From Anaerolineae bacterium (GTDB lineage Bacteria > Chloroflexota > Anaerolineae > Promineifilales > Promineifilaceae), in contig JAHBVI010000015.1 of assembly GCA_019637635.1 (NCBI GenBank), positions 1 through 64,000 of the forward strand: a stretch of DNA of 64,000 nucleotides, in the 5' to 3' direction. Positions 35,931-44,883 of the stretch are shown piece by piece. Each line of letters starts with the position of its first letter. Position 1 is the first letter of the stretch. The notes under the pieces are model-generated. The model made no database searches and was not told the origin of the DNA. It saw only the letters and a program-made list of their open reading frames with translations. Both the position numbers and the translations under genes were made by a program.

Positions 35931-36347
35931 TTATTTTCTCCTCAAAGTTCTTGACAATTTTGCCGGGGTGTATACAGGCACACCCGCCTGCTTAAAACCC
36001 TGGATGTCTCTGGTAACAATGGCATCAACTTGATTTTCCTGCACACAGGCAATCTGGACGTTGTCTTCAAAATCACGACCGGTCAGACTATCTGCCAGGA
36101 TTAAGGTCTGTTTAGTCACTGGCAGTATTTCCAGACTATTCAGGCATAACTTGACTACCTTTCTAGCAGTAGTCTCGTTGGTAGCGCGGGCAACCAGGTA
36201 GAAGATGTCTGTGATTGAGCTGGCAGAAATACAACCTGTGATGGCGCCTTTTTCATGCGCCTGCCACACAGCCCAAGAGTCCTTGAACCATTGCGGCCGT
36301 TTGAGCATCACATCTAGCACGATATTCGTGTCCATTAAGACCTTCAT
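35931..36347 (-). CDS. vapC: PIN-domain toxin (VapC-like)
   Basis: 138-aa PIN ribonuclease. Acidic residues: DTNIVLDV at the N-terminus, ITDIFYLVA in the middle, [11 protein letters not shown] and TRDIQGFK near the end. The start codon touches the stop of the upstream antitoxin (TAA then ATG). Placed between fadN and fadA in the same orientation. Confidence 0.88.
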   Translation of the reverse strand: MKVLMDTNIVLDVMLKRPQWFKDSWAVWQAHEKGAITGCISASSITDIFYLVARATNETTARKVVKLCLNSLEILPVTKQTLILADSLTGRDFEDNVQIACVQENQVDAIVTRDIQGFKQAGVPVYTPAKLSRTLRRK

Positions 36348-36620
36348 TTAGCCGTATTTCTCCACACGCCACTCCATCTTCATGGCATCCATTTCTTCAT
36401 CGCTCCACTGAGGCATATCTGGTGGCAAAAATGACCATATGTCCTCAAGCGAAGCGGAAAATTCAGAAGTTTCAGCCACCTTTGTCGTGAGAGGAGGATC
36501 AACAACGAACGTTTCAGCCACCTTTTGCAACAATTTGACGCGCCGCGTTTGCGGCCACCCCTGAACGATTTCTAATACCTCATCCAAAGTCAGCTCGGAA
36601 GCGATTTCTTTTGTTGCCAT
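36348..36620 (-). CDS. Antitoxin paired with the PIN toxin
   Basis: 90 aa. N-terminal ELTLDEVLEIVQGWPQTRRVKLLQK helix region, then an acidic C-terminus (WSDEEMDAMKMEWRVEKYG) typical of toxin-wrapping antitoxins. Start MATKEIASEL at 36620 with AAGGAA. Directly abuts the PIN gene. Confidence 0.75.
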   Translation of the reverse strand: MATKEIASELTLDEVLEIVQGWPQTRRVKLLQKVAETFVVDPPLTTKVAETSEFSASLEDIWSFLPPDMPQWSDEEMDAMKMEWRVEKYG

Positions 36621-36682
36621 TGCCCGTTCCTTTTGAAGATTAGGAAACAAAGTTTCCCAATCTCTCTATCTCTCAGTCCCAC

Positions 36683-39067
36683 TTAGTTCCGCAACGGCTT
36701 CCCCGTCTGCAACATGTGCATGATACGCTCGCGGGTTTTTTCTTCGTGCAGCAGTTCGATGAACATCTGCCGTTCCAGGTCGAGGATGTACCAGGGGTCT
36801 ACCCAGGCCGGTTCGCTCAGGTCGCCGCCGCATAACACGTAAGCCAGTTTGCGGCTGATGAGGGCGTCGTGGGCGCTGGCGTATTTGCCCCATTCAAAGC
36901 TGCGGATGCCCAGGTAGAGTGCGTAGAGGGTGTCTCGGCCGGCGGCGTAGATTTTCTCCACTTCCGGTGGCCGCGCCCCGGCGTCCGCCAGTTGCCGCGC
37001 CTTTTGTTTGGCTCTGGCTAAGCGGTGGTCGCTGTTCATCACAATCGCGTCCTGGTCGGTGAGGAAACCAAGTTCGCGCGCTTCCCAGGCGCTCGTGCCC
37101 ACTTTGGCGGTGGCGATGTTCTGGAAGATTTCCTGCATGGCGGGCAGCACATCGGCGTTGGCGCTCTTCATCACCGGGTTGATTTTACGGCGCACCAATT
37201 CTTTGCAGCCGCCGCCGGCGGGGATGAGACCCACGCCCACTTCGACCAGGCCGATGTAGGATTCGTGGTCGGCCACGGCCGTCCAGCCGGCCATCACCAT
37301 CTCTGCCCCACCACCCAGCGCCATCTGGTGTGGCGCGGTAACCACCGGTTTGGGAGCATGGCGCAGGTTGAAGGTGAGGGTTTGCAACTCTTTGATGGAT
37401 TGCTCCAGCGCATCCCACATGCCCTGCCCGGCGGCGATGCCCACCATGGCGATGTTCGCGCCCACACAGAAGTTGTCGCCATTGTTGCCAATGACCATTG
37501 CGTCGAAGTCGGTGTTGAGCCGATCCAGGGCGGTGTTGCCCATGGCTACCAGGTCGGCGTCAATGGCGTTCATTTTGGCGTTGAATTCGTAGAGCAGGAC
37601 GCCATCGCCCATGTCGTGCAGGCGGGCGCTGCCGTTTTGGGCCAGCGTTTTGTTTTGCTTAAGCAGGGCGGCGACGGTGATGTGCTTTTCGTCTTTGGGC
37701 AGGGCCACGTATGCGCCGGTGTGGAAGTCATAGTATTGCCCATCCACATAAAAACGCTCATGCCCACTATCCAGCATCTCCTGTACCCAGTCGGCCACTT
37801 CGTAACCGGCGGCCTGCATTTTCACGGCCGTGTCCCGCACCCCCAGCATATCCCACATCTCAAACGGCCCGGCTTCGTGGGCAAAACCCCACTTATTGGC
37901 GTTGTCCACATCCACAATGTTGTAGGCAATTTCTGGGGTCACATAAGCGGCATAGGCCAGGGCGTAATAGGTGGTGGCGCGGATAAATTGGGCGGCGCGG
38001 TCGTCCATTTCCAGCAGTTTGCGCAGCCGCTCGCCCAAATCTTCAATCTTGCGCACCGCACCAATGGAATCAAAGCGCACGCTGGGCGGGTTGAAGTATT
38101 CCAGTGTCTCCGGGTTCAGGGTATGGAATTCGCGCTGCCCACCGGCTGTTACCGTTTTGTAGAAGCCCTGCCCGGTCTTGTTGCCCAGCCATTTGCGTTC
38201 GGCCATTTGCGCGTTGAGGGCATTGGTCTTGGGCGACTTGAGGACTTCGCGGTAATTGTCGTGGGGGATGGCCGGGTAGAGATTGGTGTTGACGTGCATC
38301 ATCACGTCCAGCCCTACCAGGTCGGTCAGGCGGAAGGTGGCGGTCTTGGGATGGCCGACCACCGGGCCGGTGATGGCGTCTACTTCGGCGATGGTGTAGC
38401 CATTTTCCAGGGCGTATTCGCTGACGTAGGAGCCAACAATGGCGATGAAGCGGTTGGCAATGAAGTTGGGCGTGTCTTTGCAGACGACGACCCCTTTGCC
38501 CAATACGTCGCTGCCAAACTGTACCATAAAGTCCAGCACCGTTTTGCTGGTGTCGGCGGTGGGGATGATTTCCAGCAGTTTCAGGTAGCGGGGTGGGTTG
38601 AAGAAGTGGGTGCCCAGGAAATGGGCGCGGAATTCGTCGGAACGGCCGTTGGCAATCTGGCTGATCGGGATGCCCGACGTATTGCTGCTGACGATGCTGC
38701 CCGGTTTACGCACTGCTTCAATGCGTTCCATCAACGCCTGCTTTGGGGCCAGTTGCTCGATGATGACCTCCACAATCCAGTCACAATCGGCGATCTGGTG
38801 GAAATCATCTTCCAGGTTGCCCAACGTGATCAGGTCGGCGCGGTCGGCGCGGGCCAGGTTGGCCGGTTTGGCTTTGGCCATCCGGTCAAACAACGACTGC
38901 ACGATGCGGTTGCGGGCCTTGCGGTTGCCCTGTTCCGCCTCGCTCAAATCGGGCGGCACTATGTCTAGCAGTACCACCGGAATCCCGATGTTTGCCAGGT
39001 GAGCGGCAATACCACCACCCATCGTGCCCGCCCCAATCACAGCTACTTTCCGAATATCATATGACAT
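36683..39067 (-). CDS. fadN: 3-hydroxyacyl-CoA dehydrogenase / enoyl-CoA hydratase fusion
   Basis: 794-aa bifunctional beta-oxidation enzyme. The N-terminal Rossmann domain (VAVIGAGTMGGGIAAHLA) and dehydrogenase motifs (THFFNPPRYLKLLEIIPT, PNFIANRF) come first. A crotonase domain is C-terminal, about 490-720 (NFCVGANIAMVG, GGAEMVMAGWTAVADHES, GVGLIPAGGG). This dehydrogenase-first order and size match FadN rather than E. coli FadB. GGAGAAG fixes the start at 39067. Confidence 0.93.
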   Translation of the reverse strand: MSYDIRKVAVIGAGTMGGGIAAHLANIGIPVVLLDIVPPDLSEAEQGNRKARNRIVQSLFDRMAKAKPANLARADRADLITLGNLEDDFHQIADCDWIVEVIIEQLAPKQALMERIEAVRKPGSIVSSNTSGIPISQIANGRSDEFRAHFLGTHFFNPPRYLKLLEIIPTADTSKTVLDFMVQFGSDVLGKGVVVCKDTPNFIANRFIAIVGSYVSEYALENGYTIAEVDAITGPVVGHPKTATFRLTDLVGLDVMMHVNTNLYPAIPHDNYREVLKSPKTNALNAQMAERKWLGNKTGQGFYKTVTAGGQREFHTLNPETLEYFNPPSVRFDSIGAVRKIEDLGERLRKLLEMDDRAAQFIRATTYYALAYAAYVTPEIAYNIVDVDNANKWGFAHEAGPFEMWDMLGVRDTAVKMQAAGYEVADWVQEMLDSGHERFYVDGQYYDFHTGAYVALPKDEKHITVAALLKQNKTLAQNGSARLHDMGDGVLLYEFNAKMNAIDADLVAMGNTALDRLNTDFDAMVIGNNGDNFCVGANIAMVGIAAGQGMWDALEQSIKELQTLTFNLRHAPKPVVTAPHQMALGGGAEMVMAGWTAVADHESYIGLVEVGVGLIPAGGGCKELVRRKINPVMKSANADVLPAMQEIFQNIATAKVGTSAWEARELGFLTDQDAIVMNSDHRLARAKQKARQLADAGARPPEVEKIYAAGRDTLYALYLGIRSFEWGKYASAHDALISRKLAYVLCGGDLSEPAWVDPWYILDLERQMFIELLHEEKTRERIMHMLQTGKPLRN

Positions 39068-39114
39068 GTGCTTCTCCTTCAAAGTGGCGCGATTTGACAA
39101 ATCGCGTTACGGAT

Positions 39115-39777
39115 TTATGTTTCAAACCAGGTGTGGCCCATCATCCGAACTTGATTGATAAAAAACGTCTTTACTTCATCCCAGATTATTAGTGGATTGG
39201 TTTGAATTTCAGTTTGTGCGTCTGCGTTTTCAAAGTCTACCATAGCCGCCAGGGCCATTGTTTTGAAATCACGAATGGCGGAGTATTTGTCTTTCCCTCG
39301 CCCTAGAAGTTGCGGAAGCGGGATGTGATGAGCAACGAAATAAAGGTCATAAAAATCTTTCCGACTACCGCGACCGGCAATAGCATCAATTTTCATCAAG
39401 CCAATGTCGAGCAGATTCGCTAACTGAACATCTTCCACCGTCCAGGTTGGCGCTAAAAGCGGGTAGCCATAGCTCATAAACGCCACAAAATTCCCTTGAA
39501 TGTCAATTTGCATGTGCCCTAACCCGCCTGGGTCAACGTTTAGCTTGAAATGCTCACTTAAAGCAGTGGAAATTTCGTAGCGGCTTTGCTCGGATAAATC
39601 GTCTTCAGCAGAAAAAAAGTCCAGATCAACAGAGTAGCGATGTCCCAATTGCAGGGCTAAAGCTGTGCCGCCGGCCAGATAAAACCGGTGGGCAAAGGGG
39701 TACTGCCCAACAGTTCGCAAAATCTCTTGAAGCATAGGAGGTACAGTTTCCCAATGTGGATTGGTTAATAAGGCCAT
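39115..39777 (-). CDS. AbiEii-type nucleotidyltransferase
   Basis: 220 aa. YLAGGTALALQLGHR followed by SVDLDFFS is the polymerase-beta-like nucleotidyltransferase motif of AbiEii toxins, with DFYDLYFV further on. AbiEii proteins are toxins of abortive infection/TA systems that modify RNA. It overlaps the upstream DUF6922-like gene by 13 bp and lies just downstream of a second nucleotidyltransferase, forming a cassette. Confidence 0.85.
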   Translation of the reverse strand: MALLTNPHWETVPPMLQEILRTVGQYPFAHRFYLAGGTALALQLGHRYSVDLDFFSAEDDLSEQSRYEISTALSEHFKLNVDPGGLGHMQIDIQGNFVAFMSYGYPLLAPTWTVEDVQLANLLDIGLMKIDAIAGRGSRKDFYDLYFVAHHIPLPQLLGRGKDKYSAIRDFKTMALAAMVDFENADAQTEIQTNPLIIWDEVKTFFINQVRMMGHTWFET

Positions 39778-40055
39778 ACATTTTTTCGTTTAGGCAAATC
39801 CTTCAAGTCAAAATAGGCTGTCCAGAGTGCAATACGGCGACGCGGTAGAATGCGCCAGCCCGCCTTTATCACCCATTCGCGCAATCGCTCACGGCCGTAA
39901 ACCTGAAACAACCACTGCAATTCATCAACAGTCCCGTGCATCAACGTGCGCTCGATGATGGTGAAGGCGTCCTGGGTCGGGTCGAGGTCGTCCAGGTTGT
40001 ATTCCTGGAAGTACGGCCGTAACGAAACCGGAATCCCTTTGGTAGTCATTTCCAT
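39765..40055 (-). CDS. DUF6922-like small protein
   Basis: 96 aa from MEMTTKGIP (start could also be 40049). Pattern SLRPYFQEYNLDDLDPTQDA, RTLMHGTVDELQWLF, YGRERLREWV then LPRRRIALW resembles DUF6922. Such proteins often sit next to AbiEii nucleotidyltransferases and may be their antitoxin (inference). Overlaps its downstream neighbour, so translation is coupled. Confidence 0.7.
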   Translation of the reverse strand: MEMTTKGIPVSLRPYFQEYNLDDLDPTQDAFTIIERTLMHGTVDELQWLFQVYGRERLREWVIKAGWRILPRRRIALWTAYFDLKDLPKRKNVWPY

Positions 40056-40072
40056 ACTGCAACAGGCCCTTA

Positions 40073-40705
40073 TCAAAAATCCTCATCCTCATCTTCAGGT
40101 CTGATTTCCTGTGTAGCAAATTGCTGCCATATAGACAACGCCTGCTCATCTGCCTTAGCCACCTTTAGCCTTTCTAAAACCTCGCCAGACGTTTGCTTGA
40201 GTTTCGGAAATGTAAGCAGCAGCAAGGCAATGTCGCGCCAATCTGTCCCAGATTTCGGCTTGCCCTGACGACGTGTATAAGCAATTACTTTGCTGGCAAT
40301 CAATTCTGCCGGAGACATGACCAGGATTTGTCCAATACGCTCTGCTTCGGGCAGATTATCTACAACATGCAAATCAACCAGATGCCGATTGCCAGATTTT
40401 TGTACCTGGTAGATTCGAAAACCACGCCCACCGGCAACTTGCCTGACGCGCACCGCAATGTGAAATTGTTGGCTTAACTGTTCGCGCATTTCTTCTGCCA
40501 GTTCTTCGGCCCGATCCGACATAAGGTCTATGTCCTGGGTCATACGCGGCTGGCTCACGTAAGCATTGACGGCTTGCGCACCAAACAAGACGGCATCATC
40601 ACGGCCGCGCAAGAATTCCAAGACTGCGTTATGAATGGTAGAAAGCGGCAGCGTTTCTTGCATCACAAACTCCTGTAACGTCAGCATATCTGCGCCAAAC
40701 ATCAT
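40073..40705 (-). CDS. Second nucleotidyltransferase-fold protein
   Basis: 210 aa. AVLFGAQAVNAYVSQPRMTQDIDLMS is a nucleotidyltransferase entry motif (G-x-A...T-x-D-I-D), followed by a domain with LILVMSPAELIASKVIAYTRR-type helices and an acidic tail (RPEDEDEDF). It ends 18 bp before the likely DUF6922-like start. Probable first gene of a three-gene cassette inserted in the fatty-acid operon. Confidence 0.75.
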   Translation of the reverse strand: MMFGADMLTLQEFVMQETLPLSTIHNAVLEFLRGRDDAVLFGAQAVNAYVSQPRMTQDIDLMSDRAEELAEEMREQLSQQFHIAVRVRQVAGGRGFRIYQVQKSGNRHLVDLHVVDNLPEAERIGQILVMSPAELIASKVIAYTRRQGKPKSGTDWRDIALLLLTFPKLKQTSGEVLERLKVAKADEQALSIWQQFATQEIRPEDEDEDF

Positions 40706-40738
40706 TGCACCTCACACTGCCAAAATTGTAACACAATC

Positions 40739-41989
40739 CTACTTCAACTCGCGGCGGGAGTAGCCGAGTATGGCGCGGGCAACGATGAGCAAGTTGATCT
40801 GGCGGGTGCCTTCGTAGATGTCGTTGATTTTGGCGTCGCGCATCCATTTTTCGGCCAGCGTTTCCCGGCTGTAGCCGAGCGGGCCAAGCAGTTCCACTGA
40901 TTTCTGGGTGATGCGGGTCACGGCCGTACCCGCATGAGCCTTGGCCATAGACGCTTCCAACCGGTTGCCACGGCCGTGCATAATCGCCTCGGTCGCCTTG
41001 AGGGTGAGCAGCCAGGCCGTATTCCACAGCGCTTCCATTTCCAGCAGGTCGCGTTCCACGGCCGTTTGCAAATGACGCGGTTTGCTGTAATCCACCGCAA
41101 TCCCTTCCGCCGCCAACGTCTCTTTGGTGAACTCCAACGCGGCGCGGGCAATGCCTACGGCGCTGGCGGCCACTGCCGGGCGGCTGGCGTCAAAGGTCTT
41201 CATCGCCCCCTGAAACCCCTTGCTGGTGTCCGCTTCTTTTACTTCCGCGCTGCCCAGCAGGTTGTCATAGGGGATGCGGGCGTCCTGGAAAGAGAGGACG
41301 ACGGTATCGCTGGCGCGAATGCCCAGCTTGTCCAGCCCCGGACTGACGCTGACGCCCGGTGTGTTGGCTTCCACCACAAAGGATTTGATCCCCTTACGGC
41401 CGGCGGCAGGGTCAACTGTGGCCCAGACCACACAAAAGCCATTTGACTCTTGCAGCGCCAACGCGCCACTGGTGATGAAGATTTTCTCGCCGTTGATGAT
41501 CCACTCGTTCGTTTCCGGGTCGAGTACGGCCGTTGTGCGCATGGAACTGTTATCCGACCCCGCGTCCGGCTCGGTGATGGCCATGGCCCCCCAGGCCGGT
41601 TGGTCCCCTTCGGCAAAGCGGGACATGAAGCGGATTTTCTGCTCGGTAGTACCCACCGCTTCCACGGCCGCGCCGCCCAACCCACCGGTGGGAATACACA
41701 AATACTGCCCGGCGTCGCCGTAGCTCAACATCTCGATGTTGAGAATAAGCCCCAAAATGGCTGTATTTGGCCCCTCTTTTTTAGCGGCAGAGCCGTTGGC
41801 TTTCCATCGCTCCACCTGGGCTTTGTTTTGCTGCTTCATAATCGGCCACATCATTTCAATGAATTCTTTAGGCCGGTCATGTTCGTGTTCGTCATAATGC
41901 CGGGAGCAGGGGCGCATCACCTGTTTGGCCACCATCTCCGTCATGGTCAGTTGATTTTTAATTTTTTCGGGAATTTCAAAGCTAATCAT
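40739..41989 (-). CDS. Acyl-CoA dehydrogenase
   Basis: 416-aa FAD enzyme oxidising acyl-CoA to enoyl-CoA. FAD/substrate motifs WGAMAITEPDAGSD and FITSGALALQ. The catalytic Glu lies in INDIYEGTRQINLLIVARAI near the C-terminus. GGAGATATGCC ribosome site. Its electron acceptor would be an electron-transfer flavoprotein not present here. Confidence 0.94.
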   Translation of the reverse strand: MISFEIPEKIKNQLTMTEMVAKQVMRPCSRHYDEHEHDRPKEFIEMMWPIMKQQNKAQVERWKANGSAAKKEGPNTAILGLILNIEMLSYGDAGQYLCIPTGGLGGAAVEAVGTTEQKIRFMSRFAEGDQPAWGAMAITEPDAGSDNSSMRTTAVLDPETNEWIINGEKIFITSGALALQESNGFCVVWATVDPAAGRKGIKSFVVEANTPGVSVSPGLDKLGIRASDTVVLSFQDARIPYDNLLGSAEVKEADTSKGFQGAMKTFDASRPAVAASAVGIARAALEFTKETLAAEGIAVDYSKPRHLQTAVERDLLEMEALWNTAWLLTLKATEAIMHGRGNRLEASMAKAHAGTAVTRITQKSVELLGPLGYSRETLAEKWMRDAKINDIYEGTRQINLLIVARAILGYSRRELK

Positions 41990-42000
41990 GGCATATCTCC

Positions 42001-42060
42001 AAAAGATTGGAGATTAGAGATTGGAGATAGCTCAATCTCTAATCCCCAATCTCTAATCTC
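42001..42060. repeat. GAGATTGG/AATCTCTA heptamer repeat
   Basis: Units of GATTGGA/GATTAGA followed by complementary TCTAATC/CCAATCT units between the two acyl-CoA dehydrogenase genes, able to fold as a hairpin. A second run lies at 43168-43240 between the second dehydrogenase and folP. Confidence 0.85.
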
Positions 42061-43152
42061 CTAGACTATTACCAACCCATCCCACTGTACAAACCCACGC
42101 GCATTGCGCAGCCATAGTTCCACCGGATATTCACGGATGTAGCCGTAGCCGCCCAGGATTTGCAGGGCCTGGTCGGCCACCCGCACGACCATATCGTCCA
42201 CAAAATGTTTCATCACGGCCGTTTCCTTCGTCGCGTCTTTTCCCTGATCCAGCAGCCAGGCCGCTTCCCAGACCATCATGCGCGCCCCGTCAATGTCAAT
42301 GGCCATCTCCGCCAGCATGAAGGCAATGGATTGGCGATGGGCGATGGGTTCGCCAAATTGGATGCGCTGCTTGGCATAGTCGCGGGCATATTCATACCCG
42401 GCGCGGGCCAGCCCTATGGCGGCTGCACCTAACGCCACCCGGCTGTGATTCAAAATGCGGTCAATGTCATTGCCGGCGTCGCCGCCCAACCGGTTCACAA
42501 CCGGCGCCTGCACATTGTCCAGCGTCAGGGCGAAGGTAGGCAGCGCCTTGAGGCCCATCAGCTTTTCGCGTTCGCCCACCGTCAGACCGGCAGCATCGGC
42601 GGGCACAAAAAATGCCTGGGTACGGCCGTCTTCGTTGGCGTAAATGAGAAATGTTTCGGCGGTATCGGCCAGCGGTACCAGGCTCTTCTTGCCGTTGAGG
42701 ACATAGTGATCGTCGTGGAGGACGGCCGTTGTCTTCAAATTCCGGGAATCGTACTGCAAACCCGGTTCTTGCATGGCGGCGGTGACGCGGGGCATGGTCT
42801 CCTCGCAAAACAGCGGCAGATGCGCCTCTTTTTGCGCCTCTGTGCCACACAGCAGCAGGGGAATGGCCACATTGTTGGGTGACAAAATGTGGGCCGCAAT
42901 TGCCAGATCGCCAAAGGCCAGCTCTTCAATCGCCAGCACATTGGTTGTCACCGAATACTCGCCAAAGCCGCCATACGCTTCTGGGATACCGGTGGGCAGC
43001 AGCCCCAAATCCCACCCGGCCTGGGCTACTTCCGGCGGGATGTGCCCTTCCTCGTCGGCGTCGCGGCTCACCTTGCGCATCCGCTCATTCGCCAACCGGC
43101 CAATGGCGTCGGTCAGCATTTTCTGTTCCTGGTCAAGTTCAAAATTTAACAT
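42061..43152 (-). CDS. Acyl-CoA dehydrogenase paralogue with atypical C-terminus
   Basis: 363 aa. Keeps the N-terminal and middle domains (GLLPTGIPEAYGGFGEYSV, NHSRVALGAAAIGLARAGYEYA) and GGYGYIREYPVELWLRNARG. The last residues read GFVQWDGLVIV, so the catalytic Glu-Gly of the standard YEGT motif is replaced by Asp-Gly and the protein stops early. It may use another base, pair with the neighbouring dehydrogenase or be inactive. Same strand, 71 bp upstream of the first dehydrogenase. Confidence 0.9.
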   Translation of the reverse strand: MLNFELDQEQKMLTDAIGRLANERMRKVSRDADEEGHIPPEVAQAGWDLGLLPTGIPEAYGGFGEYSVTTNVLAIEELAFGDLAIAAHILSPNNVAIPLLLCGTEAQKEAHLPLFCEETMPRVTAAMQEPGLQYDSRNLKTTAVLHDDHYVLNGKKSLVPLADTAETFLIYANEDGRTQAFFVPADAAGLTVGEREKLMGLKALPTFALTLDNVQAPVVNRLGGDAGNDIDRILNHSRVALGAAAIGLARAGYEYARDYAKQRIQFGEPIAHRQSIAFMLAEMAIDIDGARMMVWEAAWLLDQGKDATKETAVMKHFVDDMVVRVADQALQILGGYGYIREYPVELWLRNARGFVQWDGLVIV

Positions 43153-43225
43153 GGCTCTACTCCTAAAAATAATGGAGATTGGAGATTAGAGATTGGAGAT
43201 TTGCACAATCTCTAATTTCCAATCT

Positions 43226-44143
43226 CTAATCTCTAACAATTCTGTCCACCATCTTTGCCACCCGTACCATCGCCTTCACATCATGCACACGCACAATGTC
43301 CGCGCCGCGGTCAATGCCGATGGCGATGGTGGCGGCGGTGCCTTCTATGCGCTCGTCTGGTGGCAGATCGAGCGTGTAGCCGATAAAAGATTTGCGACTC
43401 GTGCCCAACAAAATGGGGAAACCGAGCGCCTTAAACTGGTCTAGCTGGCTGAGTAACTGCAAGTTTTGGTCTACCGTCTTGCCAAAACCAATGCCGGGAT
43501 CAATGATGATTTGCGATTCACGCACCCCGGCTGCCAGCGCCAGATGGATGCTTTCCTGCAATTCCCGTTTGATGTCGCCGATGAGATCGCCATATTCCAT
43601 GCCCACGTAACGGCCACCCAATTTGTCTTGCTGCTCTACATTTTTTGGCTTGCTGCGGTTGTGCATGAGGACGATGGGGCAGCCGGCAGCGGCGACAACT
43701 TCGGCCAGACGGCCGTCCATCCGCAACCCCCACACGTCATTCACCCAATTGGCCCCGGCCGCCAGCGCCGCCTCGGCCACGTCGGCGCGGTAGGTGTCTA
43801 CAGAAATGGGCAGGTCAACGGCCTGGCGCACGGCCGTAATCACTGGCAGCACCCGTGCCAACTCCTCTTCGGCCGTAATGGGCTGGCTGCCTGGCCGCGT
43901 GCTTTCGCCGCCAATGTCCAGAATGTCCGCGCCATCGGCGGCAAATTGTTGGGCCTGGCGCACGGCCGTCGCCACCCACTCCGCACCCACCGCCAACCCA
44001 TCCCCGGAAAAACTATCCGGCGTGGCATTGAGTATGCCCATGATGTAGGTGCGCTGGCCCCAGGCGAAAGAGGCGTAATCCGTAAGCGGTAATCCGTAAT
44101 CCGACTTCGGGCTTTGGCTTGCGGATAATGGTTCACGGTTCAC
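43226..44143 (-). CDS. folP: Dihydropteroate synthase
   Basis: 305 aa if started at the GTG 44143. Joins p-aminobenzoate to hydroxymethyldihydropterin pyrophosphate in folate synthesis. Motifs: MGILNATPDSFS, DIGGESTRPGS, ISVDTYRADVAEAAL, NDVWG, DPGIGFGKT, GTSRKSFIG and VRVHDV. The 5' end is unusual: the region before FAWGQRTYIMG is encoded by heptamer repeats (VNREPLS repeated; SDYGLPLTDY), so the true start is uncertain. The last codons also lie in a repeat. folK is nearby beyond tetR. Confidence 0.92.
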   Translation of the reverse strand: MNREPLSASQSPKSDYGLPLTDYASFAWGQRTYIMGILNATPDSFSGDGLAVGAEWVATAVRQAQQFAADGADILDIGGESTRPGSQPITAEEELARVLPVITAVRQAVDLPISVDTYRADVAEAALAAGANWVNDVWGLRMDGRLAEVVAAAGCPIVLMHNRSKPKNVEQQDKLGGRYVGMEYGDLIGDIKRELQESIHLALAAGVRESQIIIDPGIGFGKTVDQNLQLLSQLDQFKALGFPILLGTSRKSFIGYTLDLPPDERIEGTAATIAIGIDRGADIVRVHDVKAMVRVAKMVDRIVRD

Positions 44144-44174
44144 GGATAACGGTTCACGATTCACGGATAACGGT

Positions 44175-44792
44175 TCACGATTCACGGCCGTTCTCCTCCT
44201 GGTTCCGCAGCCCATTCCACAAAATATCGGTGACTTGCGTACCTAATAGCTCTGGCGATGAATGGTTGACGGTGATGCCCAGTTCAAAGAGGGCGGCAAA
44301 ACCCATGATGGTGGCGCTCATGGTGCGGGCGGCGATGGTGGGGTCTACGTCACGCAGTGTGCCCTGAGCGATCAAGTCGCGGATGTTTTGTTCCGTCTGG
44401 GCGATGATGTGGTGCATGGCCTCTTCCACGTAGTAGCGGCGCACATCCTCGTTCCAGCGCGATTCATACAGGAAAACCATAAACAGCCGCCGTTCTCGGC
44501 CACGCCGAAAACGATTGGCCATAAACTGTGCCAGGTAATCCTCATATCCTTCCGGCTGGATGATGGCCATGTCGGCCATAATTTCGTCGGCATAGGCGCG
44601 GGCCACGCCAATGAGCAGGTCGCGTTTATTGGCAAAGTAGTTGTAGAGGGTGCCTTCGGAAACATCGGCCACCTCCGCAATCTCTTTGGTGGTGGCGTTT
44701 TGGTACCCTTTCTGGCTAAAGACGTGGGCAGCCGCGTCCAGGATTTGGGCCTGGCGGGCGGCTATGCGGCGGTCACGGCGGGTTTCTATCAT
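44175..44792 (-). CDS. TetR/AcrR-family regulator
   Basis: 205 aa. N-terminal helix-turn-helix: ILDAAAHVFSQKGYQNATTK, EIAEVADVSEGTLYNYFANK. The C-terminal ligand domain is generic. Located upstream of the fatty-acid oxidation genes on the same strand, it could control them (many TetR proteins sense acyl-CoA), but folP intervenes. AGGAATT heptamers at 44798-44832 lie just upstream. Confidence 0.9.
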   Translation of the reverse strand: MIETRRDRRIAARQAQILDAAAHVFSQKGYQNATTKEIAEVADVSEGTLYNYFANKRDLLIGVARAYADEIMADMAIIQPEGYEDYLAQFMANRFRRGRERRLFMVFLYESRWNEDVRRYYVEEAMHHIIAQTEQNIRDLIAQGTLRDVDPTIAARTMSATIMGFAALFELGITVNHSSPELLGTQVTDILWNGLRNQEENGRES

Positions 44793-44883
44793 GGGAATCA
44801 GGAATTAGGAATTAGGAATTATGAATTATGAATATAGGCTCACTTTTTGAGTGATGGCTCAATTTTTCGTGAAAAAAAGAGAA

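Noticed and set aside
37025..38968. 647-codon ORF antisense to fadN
   Set aside because: The minus strand encodes a complete FadN with all motifs. The antisense frame is open only because of GC-biased codon use.
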